Assembly: GCF_046244365.1 (NCBI RefSeq) | Contig: NZ_CP176395.1 | Span: forward strand, 1,488,001 to 1,552,000 | Source of the DNA: Paenibacillus_V sp046244365 | GTDB lineage: Bacteria; Bacillota; Bacilli; Paenibacillales; NBRC-103111 | Length of the DNA stretch: 64,000 bases | Direction of reading: 5' to 3' | Shown here: positions 1-7,870 of the stretch, piece after piece | Layout of the letters: every line of letters starts with the position of its first letter | How positions within the stretch are numbered: the first letter of the stretch is position 1 | Notes under the pieces: generated by a model | Seen by the model: only the letters and a program-made list of their open reading frames with translations | Told to the model about the DNA's origin: nothing | The model's database searches: none | Made by a program: the position numbers and the translations under genes

Positions 1-3
1 TAA

Positions 4-180
4 ACGGCCCGTTATAGGCTTCCGGTAAAAAACGGCAACGCTGCGGCTCTCGACGGAACCAACGAATATGTTTCACTTCCGACAAGTTTATGTGTCGACA
101 AAGAAGGAGAAAAGTTCCATTTTGTAGAAGTAGTCAACCATATTCAAAAAGAAGCAGAGAACCTTCTATTCTTATGTTAG
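4..180 (+). other. Coding-like fragment without a start
   Basis: This frame is open from just after a TAA at 1-3 to a TAG at 178-180 and reads as a plausible protein tail of 58 residues. It has no ATG, GTG or TTG with a ribosome binding site. Its end overlaps the end of the convergent gene at 177-371. It may be the frameshifted tail of a gene lying mostly to the left of the window, or chance. I do not recognise the family. Confidence 0.2.
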
Positions 181-371
181 GTCCAATGTTCAATATCGTT
201 ATTAAGTATAATTCGAATGTCTTGCTCAATTAGAAGGCGTTGTCCGTACTGCAAGCCCATATAAAAGCTTTTTTCAATTAAACACTTTTCTCTGTCGGTA
301 AGTGTTGTAAGTGTGTCGGATTCATAAAGGTCAATCATACGTTGGGCCAATTGTGGCAAAGATGTTTGCAT
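177..371 (-). CDS. Small hypothetical protein (64 aa)
   Basis: The gene starts at an ATG preceded on the minus strand by a near-perfect GGAGG about seven bases upstream, which is the main evidence that it is real. The product is a small acidic soluble protein with two likely helices and no membrane segment. I do not recognise it. It lies divergently from the two-gene operon beginning at 465, with less than 100 bp between the starts, so it could be its small regulatory partner, but nothing in the sequence proves this. Confidence 0.55.
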   Translation of the reverse strand: MQTSLPQLAQRMIDLYESDTLTTLTDREKCLIEKSFYMGLQYGQRLLIEQDIRIILNNDIEHWT

Positions 372-464
372 ATATACTCCTCCAAGTCTTTTTGCTATTG
401 TATGCGCGAAGTACCATTTTATTTAAAAAATTTATATAAAAAAATATCCAAGGGAGAAGAGACG

Positions 465-1625
465 ATGTTAGTTGGGCTTAGAAGTGAAATTACACAGAAT
501 TCGTTAACGTTGAATAAGTTTTATTATGCATATTGCGAAAAAAACCCGAATACGCTTCACTTTTCGCATGTCTTGGATTGGTCAAATGTTCAGAAATCTT
601 TAGGAGCAATCATTTATAAGCAACTCCAATTTCTAGTTTGCAAAGGAAAACTGCATGAACAAAATTACAAAAGTGATCACACAGGTACGATTTTACCGCT
701 CGATAATTCGATAATAGTCCCGAACGGATATGTATTTCCCATTGATAATTCTGTTCTTAACACATTAGCGTCTTTAATATCTGGAACATTATCGAATGCC
801 GATGTCCAACAAAAGGGCGATTTACTGGCATTAAAGTTCCTTACTGCTACTAAGTCTAGAACAAGTGTATATGGCATGATTACATTTAGTGCAAATCTAA
901 ATGGATCCACACAAAATTTTGTTTTTATTACACTTTGTGACCTTGAAAAGGAGTTTGAAAACTTAAGAATTGATGAAAGTAAACAGGAGTTAATATGGGA
1001 ATTAATAAAAAATACGTTTAAAGAAAAGAATCTGACAAAAGGCTTGTTGTTCCCTTACGTCGATCTTTCATCCACCGACGTGAGCAATTTTGTTCTTTTT
1101 GATAAAGATCAAACACTTTACTGGGCCGAAGCGTTTGAATGCAAATCAAAATTCACATCAGCTATTGAAAAAGAAGGGTTCCAAACGATTCTTAGAGAAC
1201 AGATCTTTAATCATGAAAAGCAAACGGACGAGATTTGGGCAAAGATTGGACAAGAGGTGTTTAACGACGAGAATGGACCAGTTAGGATCGTCACTAAAGA
1301 TCACATGAAAAAAGTTGTACAAGGAATTAGCAAACAAGAATTTGTAGATGACAAGTTTGATGAACAGTGGAGAGCTATTTTCAAAGATGATGGGTACTCG
1401 CTCTCTGTGGAAAACTTACAATCTGAGAAAATGAAATTATCAGTAAAGATGGACAAAGTCGAAATTAATGCTCCTTTGTCTGAAATGCGAAAAATGAAGC
1501 AATTCAAACATAACGACAAAGTATATTTAATGATAAGCGGTAATGAATTGGCTAAAGTAAAAGAAATGAACTCAGAAATAAGTGAAATTACTTGGGAAGA
1601 GTTTAAAGCACTAGTTGATGAATAA
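465..1625 (+). CDS. Unknown soluble protein, first gene of a two-gene operon
   Basis: The open frame reaches back to 342, but the ATG at 465 has an AGGGAGAAGAG ribosome binding site and the preceding stretch looks non-coding, so I start there (386 aa). The product is hydrophilic, without signal peptide or membrane segment, with a mixed alpha/beta N-terminal two thirds and a lysine-rich C-terminal third. The C-terminal portion faintly recalls nucleoid-associated NdpA/YejK-like proteins, and the length is near that family, but I see no decisive motif. The stop is 10 bp before the ATG of the next gene, so the two are surely co-transcribed and probably act together. Base composition is AT-rich like the surrounding island and unlike the rest of the window, which suggests transfer. 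The island setting, and the pairing of a soluble protein with a membrane protein, resemble known phage-defence gene pairs. Function is otherwise unknown. Confidence 0.85.
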   Translation: MLVGLRSEITQNSLTLNKFYYAYCEKNPNTLHFSHVLDWSNVQKSLGAIIYKQLQFLVCKGKLHEQNYKSDHTGTILPLDNSIIVPNGYVFPIDNSVLNTLASLISGTLSNADVQQKGDLLALKFLTATKSRTSVYGMITFSANLNGSTQNFVFITLCDLEKEFENLRIDESKQELIWELIKNTFKEKNLTKGLLFPYVDLSSTDVSNFVLFDKDQTLYWAEAFECKSKFTSAIEKEGFQTILREQIFNHEKQTDEIWAKIGQEVFNDENGPVRIVTKDHMKKVVQGISKQEFVDDKFDEQWRAIFKDDGYSLSVENLQSEKMKLSVKMDKVEINAPLSEMRKMKQFKHNDKVYLMISGNELAKVKEMNSEISEITWEEFKALVDE

Positions 1626-1635
1626 GGGGATTTCA

Positions 1636-3423
1636 ATGAATATTGAGAGCCTAGGGCGTATTATCTCTAAAGCAATTGAGCATGCGGATGCGAGTAATGA
1701 AACGGGAACAATTATAACATCTGAGACTTTTGAAATATCAACTTTAACCAGTGATCATGAAGAATTTTATTTTAAGGAATTACAGTGGGATCAAAATCAA
1801 TCATTTTTTGAATTGAACATAACAGAGGACTCAACGGGGAAGGAGTACCCATATAAGGATTCTGAAAGGGATTTTGTTATTCAAGAACCCTTGTTGTTTT
1901 TGTGTGAACAACACGATAGCATTTATAGGCAATTGCTTGAAGAAAAAGATAATGTGATTGATCCATTTCGGCGATTTGAACTGTTAAAAGATATTCATTG
2001 CTGCTCGAACTGCATGTTTCAATTTAAATTGATATTTAAAGTAACTAAAGAACAATTGTTACGCAAGTGGTTTGCTGATAAAGGAATCAATTATGCACAA
2101 GATATTGATCTTCATTTTTGGTCATCTCTAATCGAGTTTAAGAAACAATTTAATCTTTTGACTTTCATGAAAAAGAAGCCAAAACCTCAACTTCTTCTTT
2201 TATTAAGTGAAGATACGTTGAACTCTTCAGGTTTTATTAATTTTGTTGGATTAAATTCAACACAAAACCGAGATAAAATAAAAGACATTGTTGAGAATCT
2301 TGTAATTAAGAAAAAAGAACTTGATAAGAACATTGAAAAACAAAATAAGCTTACTAAGAAGAGCGAAGGGATTTTTTATTATCCTCCAGAGTTTTGGCTG
2401 GAAGAAAACACACTGGTGCTCTCTTCTTTCTCTGAATCCAAAAAAGAGATTTTTCAAGTACATATCGGCTTTCTAATTTCTCTATGGCAAGTTGTCGCTG
2501 ACAAAATATTCATCCATGAAAATGGGCTAAAATTTACTTTGGATAGGGAAGTAAAGATACAAACTCAAATGCAATATATCGATCAAGCTTGGAAATTGGA
2601 TGAACAAGAGCTTGAATTAGAATCAGAACAAGAAGCACAGCAAATGGAGTTTTATGAGAAATGTATTTATTCAAAATATGCAGAGTCCAATTATAAATTA
2701 TTAAGAACAACTATTATACTTGCTGGAGATGAATCCCTCTTAAGCATTGTTTATAATACGGGAAAGTTAATTCGCTACTATTCTTATCAGTTTGAAAACC
2801 TAATGAATGACAAGCTTAAAGAGCAATCTGAGGTTGTTAAATCTCTCGTAAATGCAACACAAGCCTTAAAAAGTAAGTTAATTCAGGGTATCGATGATAT
2901 TAATAAAAATATGACAAATGTGATTACTGTTTTGTTAGGTATTTTAATCTCCTATGCAACCATCTACGGAAAAACCACATCAGCTAACGGATATGAGTTT
3001 ATCATCTCAGTTTTTGTTTTATTTTCTCTAGTTTATATACCCATACATAAATATAGGGTTATTCATTGTATAGAGATGGGGAACAAAAACTTGACTGAAT
3101 TTTATAACGATATTGCAATAATTTATAAAATTTATGATTATGATTTTCAAGATATGATCAAAGTAAAAGAAAGCAACTTGTTAGCAGAGAAAAAACTAAA
3201 AAATGCTGCTCTGATTAATTTCCTCATATTCATCGTAATGAGCGTAGTTGTATATCTATTTACAAGAAAATTACTCAATAGCCATTATAAAAACACGGCT
3301 TTCAACGGTTATTTACAACTAGATGAATTGTTTTGGATCTATAATTCCTTGCTTTGTGTAACTACAATAGGGCTCATTATCTATTTTGTTTTGCAAAAAA
3401 GATCAATTAAAAATCATAAATAA
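1636..3423 (+). CDS. Unknown protein with four C-terminal membrane helices
   Basis: The frame begins at 1615, but AAGGGGA followed five bases later by the ATG at 1636 decides the start (595 aa). The first roughly 425 residues are hydrophilic and probably cytoplasmic, with a cysteine cluster CCSNC near residue 122, a lysine-rich coiled stretch around 220-245 and a Glu/Gln-rich helix near 330. Four hydrophobic segments follow, at about residues 427-445, 454-471, 526-542 and 565-586, with a loop of about 55 residues between the second and third. The layout is a large soluble domain followed by a four-helix membrane module at the C-terminus. This is common in membrane-disrupting or channel-like effectors of defence systems, but I do not recognise the family. 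It sits 10 bp after its partner in the AT-rich island and is followed directly by transposase remains. Confidence 0.87.
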   Translation: MNIESLGRIISKAIEHADASNETGTIITSETFEISTLTSDHEEFYFKELQWDQNQSFFELNITEDSTGKEYPYKDSERDFVIQEPLLFLCEQHDSIYRQLLEEKDNVIDPFRRFELLKDIHCCSNCMFQFKLIFKVTKEQLLRKWFADKGINYAQDIDLHFWSSLIEFKKQFNLLTFMKKKPKPQLLLLLSEDTLNSSGFINFVGLNSTQNRDKIKDIVENLVIKKKELDKNIEKQNKLTKKSEGIFYYPPEFWLEENTLVLSSFSESKKEIFQVHIGFLISLWQVVADKIFIHENGLKFTLDREVKIQTQMQYIDQAWKLDEQELELESEQEAQQMEFYEKCIYSKYAESNYKLLRTTIILAGDESLLSIVYNTGKLIRYYSYQFENLMNDKLKEQSEVVKSLVNATQALKSKLIQGIDDINKNMTNVITVLLGILISYATIYGKTTSANGYEFIISVFVLFSLVYIPIHKYRVIHCIEMGNKNLTEFYNDIAIIYKIYDYDFQDMIKVKESNLLAEKKLKNAALINFLIFIVMSVVVYLFTRKLLNSHYKNTAFNGYLQLDELFWIYNSLLCVTTIGLIIYFVLQKRSIKNHK

Positions 3424-3556
3424 CTAGCTAATTAGGCTTGCTGAACAAACAAAAACACAAGTAATAACAAGGATTTGAGTCCTGTTTTGTCGAAGTAAGA
3501 TACAAGGAAACCGGTAGCCAGTCCGGTAAAAACCGTGCATCTGGAGGACGAAATTC

Positions 3557-3845
3557 ATGTTCCAACGCAGTGAAGGCCAATTGGTTATGCCAGGCGATTT
3601 TTTCTTGCCGTTCGGCGGTAAGCTGAGCGAAGACAACCGGTGAGTCTTGCTCGCCGCGATGATTCCGTGGGCGAAGGTCGAAGAGAAGTACGCGAAGGCA
3701 TTCAAGAAGAGTTTGAAAGGGCAGAAAGCTGTGCCTGTTCGTATCGCACTGGGCGCCCTCATCATTCAAGAACGTTTAGGAACGGAAGGATGACCGTGAG
3801 ACCTTGCAGCAGATCCTGGAGAACCCCTACGTGCAGTACTTTATG
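3557..3845 (+). pseudogene. IS1182-family transposase, N-terminal remnant
   Basis: From an ATG at 3557 with a GGAGG site upstream, the translation matches the start of IS1182-type transposases: an MFQRSEGQLVMPGDFF-like opening, then an IPWAKVEEKYAKAFKKSLKG segment and a GALIIQERLGT segment. A TGA at 3641-3643 replaces the expected tryptophan, and a frameshift near 3785-3792 moves the continuation (DRETLQQILENPYVQYF) to another frame. The match then breaks off near 3845, so only about the first 95 residues survive of a transposase normally over 450 aa. It is inactive. Confidence 0.75.
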
Positions 3846-4118
3846 GAAGAATCAAAACGACATTCATTGGCAATTCGATGCGATCTTCCGGGAACTGCGT
3901 CTGTTCAACAACAAGATCCAATTGATAGACAAGTGCTTAAACAACACGTTAGCGTCGGATCCGATATCCAAGCCGAATTGGAACGGTACGCTGAGACATT
4001 AATGGGCTCCGACATCGTCGAGATGGGTTATGTCCTCGTCATGAAGGGACATGAATTGGCAATCGGCTCTGCATTGCATTCGGCATAATACGGACATAAG
4101 GGGAACTTTTATGCAAAA
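3846..4118 (+). other. Degenerate coding remnant after the IS1182 break
   Basis: Two overlapping frames here contain protein-like stretches: one holds FRELRLFNNKIQLIDKCLNN, the other IQAELERYAETLMGSDIVEM. The two pieces may be halves of one small phage-type gene broken by a frameshift. No intact start or ribosome binding site belongs to either. I do not recognise the family. The position, between transposase debris and a phage sigma-like pseudogene, suggests a decayed prophage segment. Confidence 0.3.
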
Positions 4119-4141
4119 GCAGGGCGTGCTGCGAACATAAT

Positions 4142-4558
4142 AATGGATTTTGTTCTCGTAAAGGACTGGACGAATCGGAAGTCACAGTACTTAACAGCCT
4201 AGATGACATCATCAGTGACCTCAATTACTCCCTAGAATGGATGCGATCTGGCCGGCGACCGGGGAACCGCCGGGGGATTGAACGCAGAAGTGTGTATCAA
4301 AGAACGGCACTACTAGATCCAGAACTCTTTCCTTCACTGGACTTAGAGCTTCAGGAACGTATTATAACGGATGACGATAAAAGAATAATCGTAGATATGT
4401 TGTGGAAGCTTTCCAGTCGAGAACGGTAGTGTTACTTGCTGCACATATCATATGGAATGAGCTATGCAGATATAAGTCGTGAGCTAAAGATCTCTAGAAG
4501 CACGGTACAAAAGTTTATTGAGAGAGCAAAAGCGAAGGTCATGGGAAAAGGGGCATAA
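4142..4558 (+). pseudogene. Phage-type sigma factor-like HTH gene, interrupted
   Basis: One frame runs from about 4142 to TAA at 4556-4558 with a single in-frame TAG at 4427-4429. The C-terminal part after the stop (YGMSYADISRELKISRST and following) is a typical sigma-70 region-4-like helix-turn-helix ending in a VQKFIERAKAK-type recognition helix. The part before the stop carries LWKLSSRER, the usual lead-in to that helix-turn-helix. Small proteins of this kind control late genes in Firmicute phages. The TAG falls where a glutamate or similar residue is expected, and no good start is visible, so I call a pseudogene. Readthrough of the amber codon cannot be excluded from sequence alone. Confidence 0.6.
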
Positions 4559-4570
4559 AAAATGCCCCCA

Positions 4571-4615
4571 GAGTGTCGAGAAAGTCCTCAGGACTTTTCG
4601 GCACTTTAATTTTTA
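4571..4615 (+). terminator. Intrinsic terminator
   Basis: A stem pairs AGTGTCGAGAAAGTCCT with AGGACTTTTCGGCACT (some mismatches) and is followed by a T-rich run. It lies just after the sigma-like pseudogene. A short hairpin, GGGGCATAAAAAATGCCCC, lies immediately before it at about 4549-4569. Confidence 0.6.
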
Positions 4616-4734
4616 TGTGGTGACTCTCATCTTTAAAAAGAAAAATCAATTTAAAACGATCTGAGAGTCAAGTTTTTAGGGCAAAATCAGTTGATTATTG
4701 GTAGGCGCAAAAATATGTGAATATTTCGATGTCT

Positions 4735-5096
4735 TAGAGCCACCATTCCGGTGAGTAGTGAGCCAGCCCTCCGGAAAAAATGAGCCAGCCTTCCGGTGAC
4801 GGGAACCACCCTACTTCTCAAGAAAAGTCACTTGCATTTTAGAAGAAGATATGGTGCGGGAATCAAGGGCGAGCGTAGCGAGTTCATCTTGACCCTTGAA
4901 TCCCTTACCAGCCTCAAATCCTATCATTGGTGGTCTTAGCTAAGACCACCTGCCCTCCGGCGAGGACGGGGGTTGGGGCAGAGCCCCAAGAGTCAGTTCC
5001 TGGTTTGATATTCATTTTGTCGGTGGCTCTCTGAACCGGAAGGGTGGCTCAAAAATACCGGAGAAGTGGCTCTCACATTCCGGAACGGTGGCTCAT
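4735..5096. mobile_element. IS21-type terminal repeats without transposase genes
   Basis: The left part (4737-4800) holds three copies of a GAGCCA(C/G)C(A/C)(T/C)TCCGG-type repeat. The right part (5020-5096) holds four copies in inverse orientation (CCGGAANGGTGGCTC-like). Multiple short terminal repeats of this kind, facing each other, mark the ends of IS21-family elements. Fewer than 250 bp separate the two ends and no istA or istB reading frame is present, so this is an internally deleted or non-autonomous derivative. The interior contains a short hairpin (TGGTGGTCTTAGCTAAGACCACC, about 4930-4952). Confidence 0.55.
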
Positions 5097-5210
5097 TCTG
5101 CTCCGGAGTATTCAATATGGGGTTTCTCTACAGCCTGGGGCATAAAAAATGCCCCTTTTGTTTCAATTTTGTTGTGCAAATGTCGTACAGTTGCCAATTA
5201 GAGGTGAAGG

Positions 5211-5387
5211 CTATGCTCGAAATTCGCAATTTTCTCTTACGTACATCATGTTATCAATTGTTCTGATAACCTCACTGTTGTAATCAGTGAGCATTCCGCT
5301 ACCGATGAGTTCACCATCTTGGTAAATCTCAATTTTATCAAACATGGCAGCCATAAAGTCGTGGTCATAAACTAAGATCTTGGTCAT
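5211..5387 (-). CDS. Small hypothetical protein (58 aa)
   Basis: I start at the ATG at 5387, which follows AAGGAG by ten bases. A longer form from 5426 has a weaker and more distant site. The product is small and acidic, with a KIEIYQDGELIGSG stretch that looks like a beta-hairpin and a C-terminal amphipathic helix. I do not recognise a named family. It is divergent from the small gene at 5485 with under 100 bp between them, an arrangement common in Firmicute mobile islands. Confidence 0.5.
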   Translation of the reverse strand: MTKILVYDHDFMAAMFDKIEIYQDGELIGSGMLTDYNSEVIRTIDNMMYVRENCEFRA

Positions 5388-5484
5388 CAATGCATCTCTC
5401 CTTTTCAAGGTTTCTTTCTTCGACATGTTTAGAGTGAATTCCTTCCTTATGTCGAATAGTGATTGCGGGAAGGAGGTGTACTAA

Positions 5485-5744
5485 TTGGTGACTTTAGAAG
5501 TTTTAATAAACGAAGGCGAGGTTGTGAAACGAGAATGCTCGCAACAAGGTATGACGGGAGTTTATGTAACTGGAGAGAGGTATGAGCTATGGATTGCAAA
5601 GAGCATACTGTTCCTCGAAAAATACAAAACTAGCCAGATATTGAAAGAACGTTTACTGAAGCTGCAAAAAGAGCAGTAGGAAATAACGATAGTCATCTGG
5701 ATACAATGATGGGTATCCTTAAAGCTTTGAAAGAGTCTGAATAA
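5485..5744 (+). pseudogene. Small hypothetical gene with a frameshift
   Basis: A TTG at 5485, seven bases after a strong AAGGAGGT, opens a 64-codon frame ending at 5679. Downstream, another frame continues a convincing protein (FTEAAKRAVGNNDSHLDTMM and on) to TAA at 5742-5744. Joining the two at about 5660 by a one-base shift gives one protein of about 85 residues, so the gene appears broken by a single indel. The alternative is that the short form is real and the tail is unused. Family unknown. A terminator follows directly. Confidence 0.5.
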
Positions 5745-5756
5745 TTGTAACGAAGC

Positions 5757-5780
5757 AAGCACCCTAGTGGTGCTTTTTTA
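5757..5780 (+). terminator. Intrinsic terminator
   Basis: AGCACC and GGTGCT form a short stem around a CTAGT loop, followed by six Ts, just after the frameshifted small gene. Confidence 0.75.
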
Positions 5781-5806
5781 TATTGATCAAAAACGCCCCC
5801 TACTCC

Positions 5807-5850
5807 ACAAGCAACCCCCTTTTCAATGATTTGAAAAGGGGGTTGCTTGT
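5807..5850. terminator. Perfect 19-bp hairpin, bidirectional terminator
   Basis: ACAAGCAACCCCCTTTTCA is followed after six bases by its exact reverse complement. The arms are A/T-flanked, so the hairpin can stop transcription from the left-hand gene and from the XRE gene converging from the right. Confidence 0.75.
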
Positions 5851-5867
5851 AAGTTGCCAATCTACAG

Positions 5868-6197
5868 TTAATGCGAATGATATAACTCTAAAAATTGTAG
5901 GAGAATTTCTTTTTCCTCTAGAGTCATGCTATCGATTCTCTTTTGTATCATCACATTCGTAACATCTAGTGTATCTGAGTTAGGGAAAATCATCTTAAAA
6001 AATTCTACTAAATTCAGATTCAAAACAGAAACAATTTTATCCAAGTTTTCAACGGAGGGACTTATTTCTCCGCGTTCGATTTTGCCAATATGAGTAGAGT
6101 GAAGCCCGCTCAAGTATGCCAGTTCTTCAATAGTATGATTACGGCGCTTCCTTACAGTTCTAATGACATTTCCAACAGATTTTTTCGATATCTCCAA
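5868..6197 (-). CDS. XRE-family helix-turn-helix regulator
   Basis: A 109-aa DNA-binding protein. Residues 8-65 form a Cro/C1-type helix-turn-helix (TIEELAYLSGLHSTHIGKIE is the recognition region), followed by a short acidic C-terminal helix, as in SinR-like and phage-like repressors. The start is a TTG at 6197 with a GAGGTG site six bases upstream. It is divergent from the paralogue pair beginning at 6504. A 12-bp palindrome in the space between is a plausible operator, so it probably represses itself and the divergent genes of the island. The target is inferred. Confidence 0.85.
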   Translation of the reverse strand: MEISKKSVGNVIRTVRKRRNHTIEELAYLSGLHSTHIGKIERGEISPSVENLDKIVSVLNLNLVEFFKMIFPNSDTLDVTNVMIQKRIDSMTLEEKEILLQFLELYHSH

Positions 6198-6267
6198 GAG
6201 CTACACCTCAAAACAAACATAGCGTAACAGAGATGTACCACCAAGAGATTAAGTGGTATTTGAATAT

Positions 6268-6295
6268 ACCAAATTTGGTTTATTTCTGGTATGAT
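6268..6295 (+). promoter_or_regulatory. Palindrome and extended -10 promoter
   Basis: ACCAAATTTGGT (6268-6279) is a perfect 12-bp palindrome. Eight bases later, TGGTATGAT (6287-6295) fits an extended -10 element. This suggests a rightward promoter controlled by the divergent XRE regulator. The transcript would start about 200 bp before the gene at 6504; that leader contains only short broken frames. Confidence 0.4.
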
Positions 6296-6503
6296 ATAGT
6301 TTATATCAGAGAAGTGGGAAATGTATTTTATGAAAATTTGTGGAGGCAGGTCATGTGCTCCATGGGGCTAGTCCGCACTTAATAGACTTACTCAACAAAT
6401 ACAGGACAATATTATTATTCCAGCAGACCAGGTGAGTGCATTGAATCATGAGGCCCCAGGTACGTGTAAGTTCATAAAATCATAGTGCGGTAGGAGAATG
6501 CGC

Positions 6504-6992
6504 ATGAAACCAACCCACCTTGAAACTAACAAGCTGGATTTCTTTTGCATTTATAATAAAGATTTTGACAGCGAACGATTATTCCAAGTAGGCAAGCATG
6601 AACGTGTGGAAGTGAAAATCCATAGTGTGCGGTTCGATGAACTCGACAGGCACATTTTAATGACAATCTTGAATAAAGGAGAAAAGGAACTCGGTTACGA
6701 CGAAGTTAGTTGCCGAATACCAGCCCGGGTATTAATGAATCTGGTAGGACTTCATGAAACAGATCTTTACGAACGGATGCGGAAGTATCTAAGCCTCTGG
6801 TTAGAGACATACACGGATCTGGCAGATTCTGAATTCAGTCTTTGCAGCATTCGAACTTTATCAGAAAATAGTAAGCCAGTCGTATTTGAATTGACGTTTC
6901 ATCATTACAAAGTGCTCCTTAAGTATTTTAATGAGGCTTTTATCGAATTATTAATGAATGGTATAGATGCTGGTCTGCCAAAAGTGCATTAA
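6504..6992 (+). CDS. Unknown protein, first of two tandem paralogues
   Basis: The frame opens at 6498, but AGGAG is only one base from that ATG and seven from the ATG at 6504, so I start at 6504 (162 aa). The product is a soluble mixed-fold protein containing VGKHERVEVKI, an LDRHILMTILNKGEK segment and a C-terminal LTFHHYKVLLKYFNEAFIEL segment. The same order of segments recurs in the next gene, so the two are diverged paralogues. The LDR-x-IL-x-x-ILNKGEK stretch followed by paired helices loosely recalls winged-helix replication initiators, but this is not secure. It lies in the AT-rich island downstream of the XRE-controlled promoter. Confidence 0.7.
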   Translation: MKPTHLETNKLDFFCIYNKDFDSERLFQVGKHERVEVKIHSVRFDELDRHILMTILNKGEKELGYDEVSCRIPARVLMNLVGLHETDLYERMRKYLSLWLETYTDLADSEFSLCSIRTLSENSKPVVFELTFHHYKVLLKYFNEAFIELLMNGIDAGLPKVH

Positions 6993-7091
6993 TTCGAGGC
7001 CAATGATGCTTTGAGTTGTACTTTCAAATCATTAGGGGCGAACGAGTTGCGCACTTCAGAAAGCTTAATACGAGACGAAGAGGTGAATACG

Positions 7092-7562
7092 ATGCTGCCA
7101 GGGGTTTATAAACTGAACTTTTTGGATATTTTTAGCTCAGAATATGCGAAAGAAAATATCGCTGTTGGAGTAAACGAGGAAGTCACCATTACAATTAAAA
7201 GCCCAATGGTAACTTTATTGGACAAAGACGTGCTAATAGGTATATTTAATTATGGAGAAAAAACCGATCTAGATGATAACATTGTATGCACAATCAGCGA
7301 AGATTTGTTATACAGCCATGTTCCGATTGAGCTTGATGTTTTAGAAGAAGCGTTGGGACGATTGTCTCGTATAAAAATTGAGGTTAATTATTCCTTTAAC
7401 GGTGAACGCCATCAAATCCTACATAATTTATTTGACGTGCAAGAATCAATAGATGCCGTTGGAGAACTGAAATTTGTTACAATAGGTGTAAGATCTGCAA
7501 GTATTATGAAGTGGTTGTTTGCTAATAATTTTATGAAACTAGCAGATGTCAAATGTGGCTAA
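7092..7562 (+). CDS. Unknown protein, second tandem paralogue
   Basis: A TTG at 7011 opens the frame, but the ATG at 7092 is preceded by GAAGAGGTG at good spacing, giving 156 aa. It aligns by eye with the preceding gene: VGVNEEVTITIKS matches VGKHERVEVKIHS, LDKDVLIGIFNYGEK matches LDRHILMTILNKGEK, and both end in a VRSASIMKWLF-like or FHHYKVLLKYF-like helix. No membrane segment or signal peptide. The pair points to a duplication inside the element. Function unknown; a DNA-binding or replication role is only a guess. Confidence 0.7.
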   Translation: MLPGVYKLNFLDIFSSEYAKENIAVGVNEEVTITIKSPMVTLLDKDVLIGIFNYGEKTDLDDNIVCTISEDLLYSHVPIELDVLEEALGRLSRIKIEVNYSFNGERHQILHNLFDVQESIDAVGELKFVTIGVRSASIMKWLFANNFMKLADVKCG

Positions 7563-7687
7563 ATGCATTTTCATAGGAGTGGTTTGGTGACTCGATTGAA
7601 ATGAAAACTTAAGACAATGTTGCTTATGAAATAATACCGTGAGTTACTAAAAATGCGTCTGGATGCGGAAGAAAGTATCAACTCGAG

Positions 7688-7846
7688 GTGAAGTTTAGCA
7701 CTGTTCAAACCAATTTATTTGAATCAGAAAAGAAAGCGATTTGCGATCTAGAACGGTTGATGGATATCTATGCAAAATATCATGAGAGTAGCAGCGAGAT
7801 TGAGCGTTCGGAGATTTATGAGCAAATCAGGGAGAAATACAATTGA
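7688..7846 (+). CDS. Tiny coding segment (52 aa), possibly decayed
   Basis: The frame from a GTG at 7688 to TGA at 7844-7846 encodes a charged helical peptide with good protein character (ERSEIYEQIREKYN at the end). In-frame sequence extends back to 7643 without a recognisable start or strong ribosome binding site, so this may be the surviving C-terminal part of a longer gene. Family unknown. Confidence 0.4.
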   Translation: MKFSTVQTNLFESEKKAICDLERLMDIYAKYHESSSEIERSEIYEQIREKYN

Positions 7847-7870
7847 GATACTCTAATTTAACCAATGAAC

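Noticed and set aside
465..3423. Identification as the Kiwa defence system (KwaA/KwaB)
   Set aside because: The gene order, lengths and membrane layout do not fit: the membrane protein is far larger than KwaA, and I do not see a convincing DUF4868 ending in the first protein.
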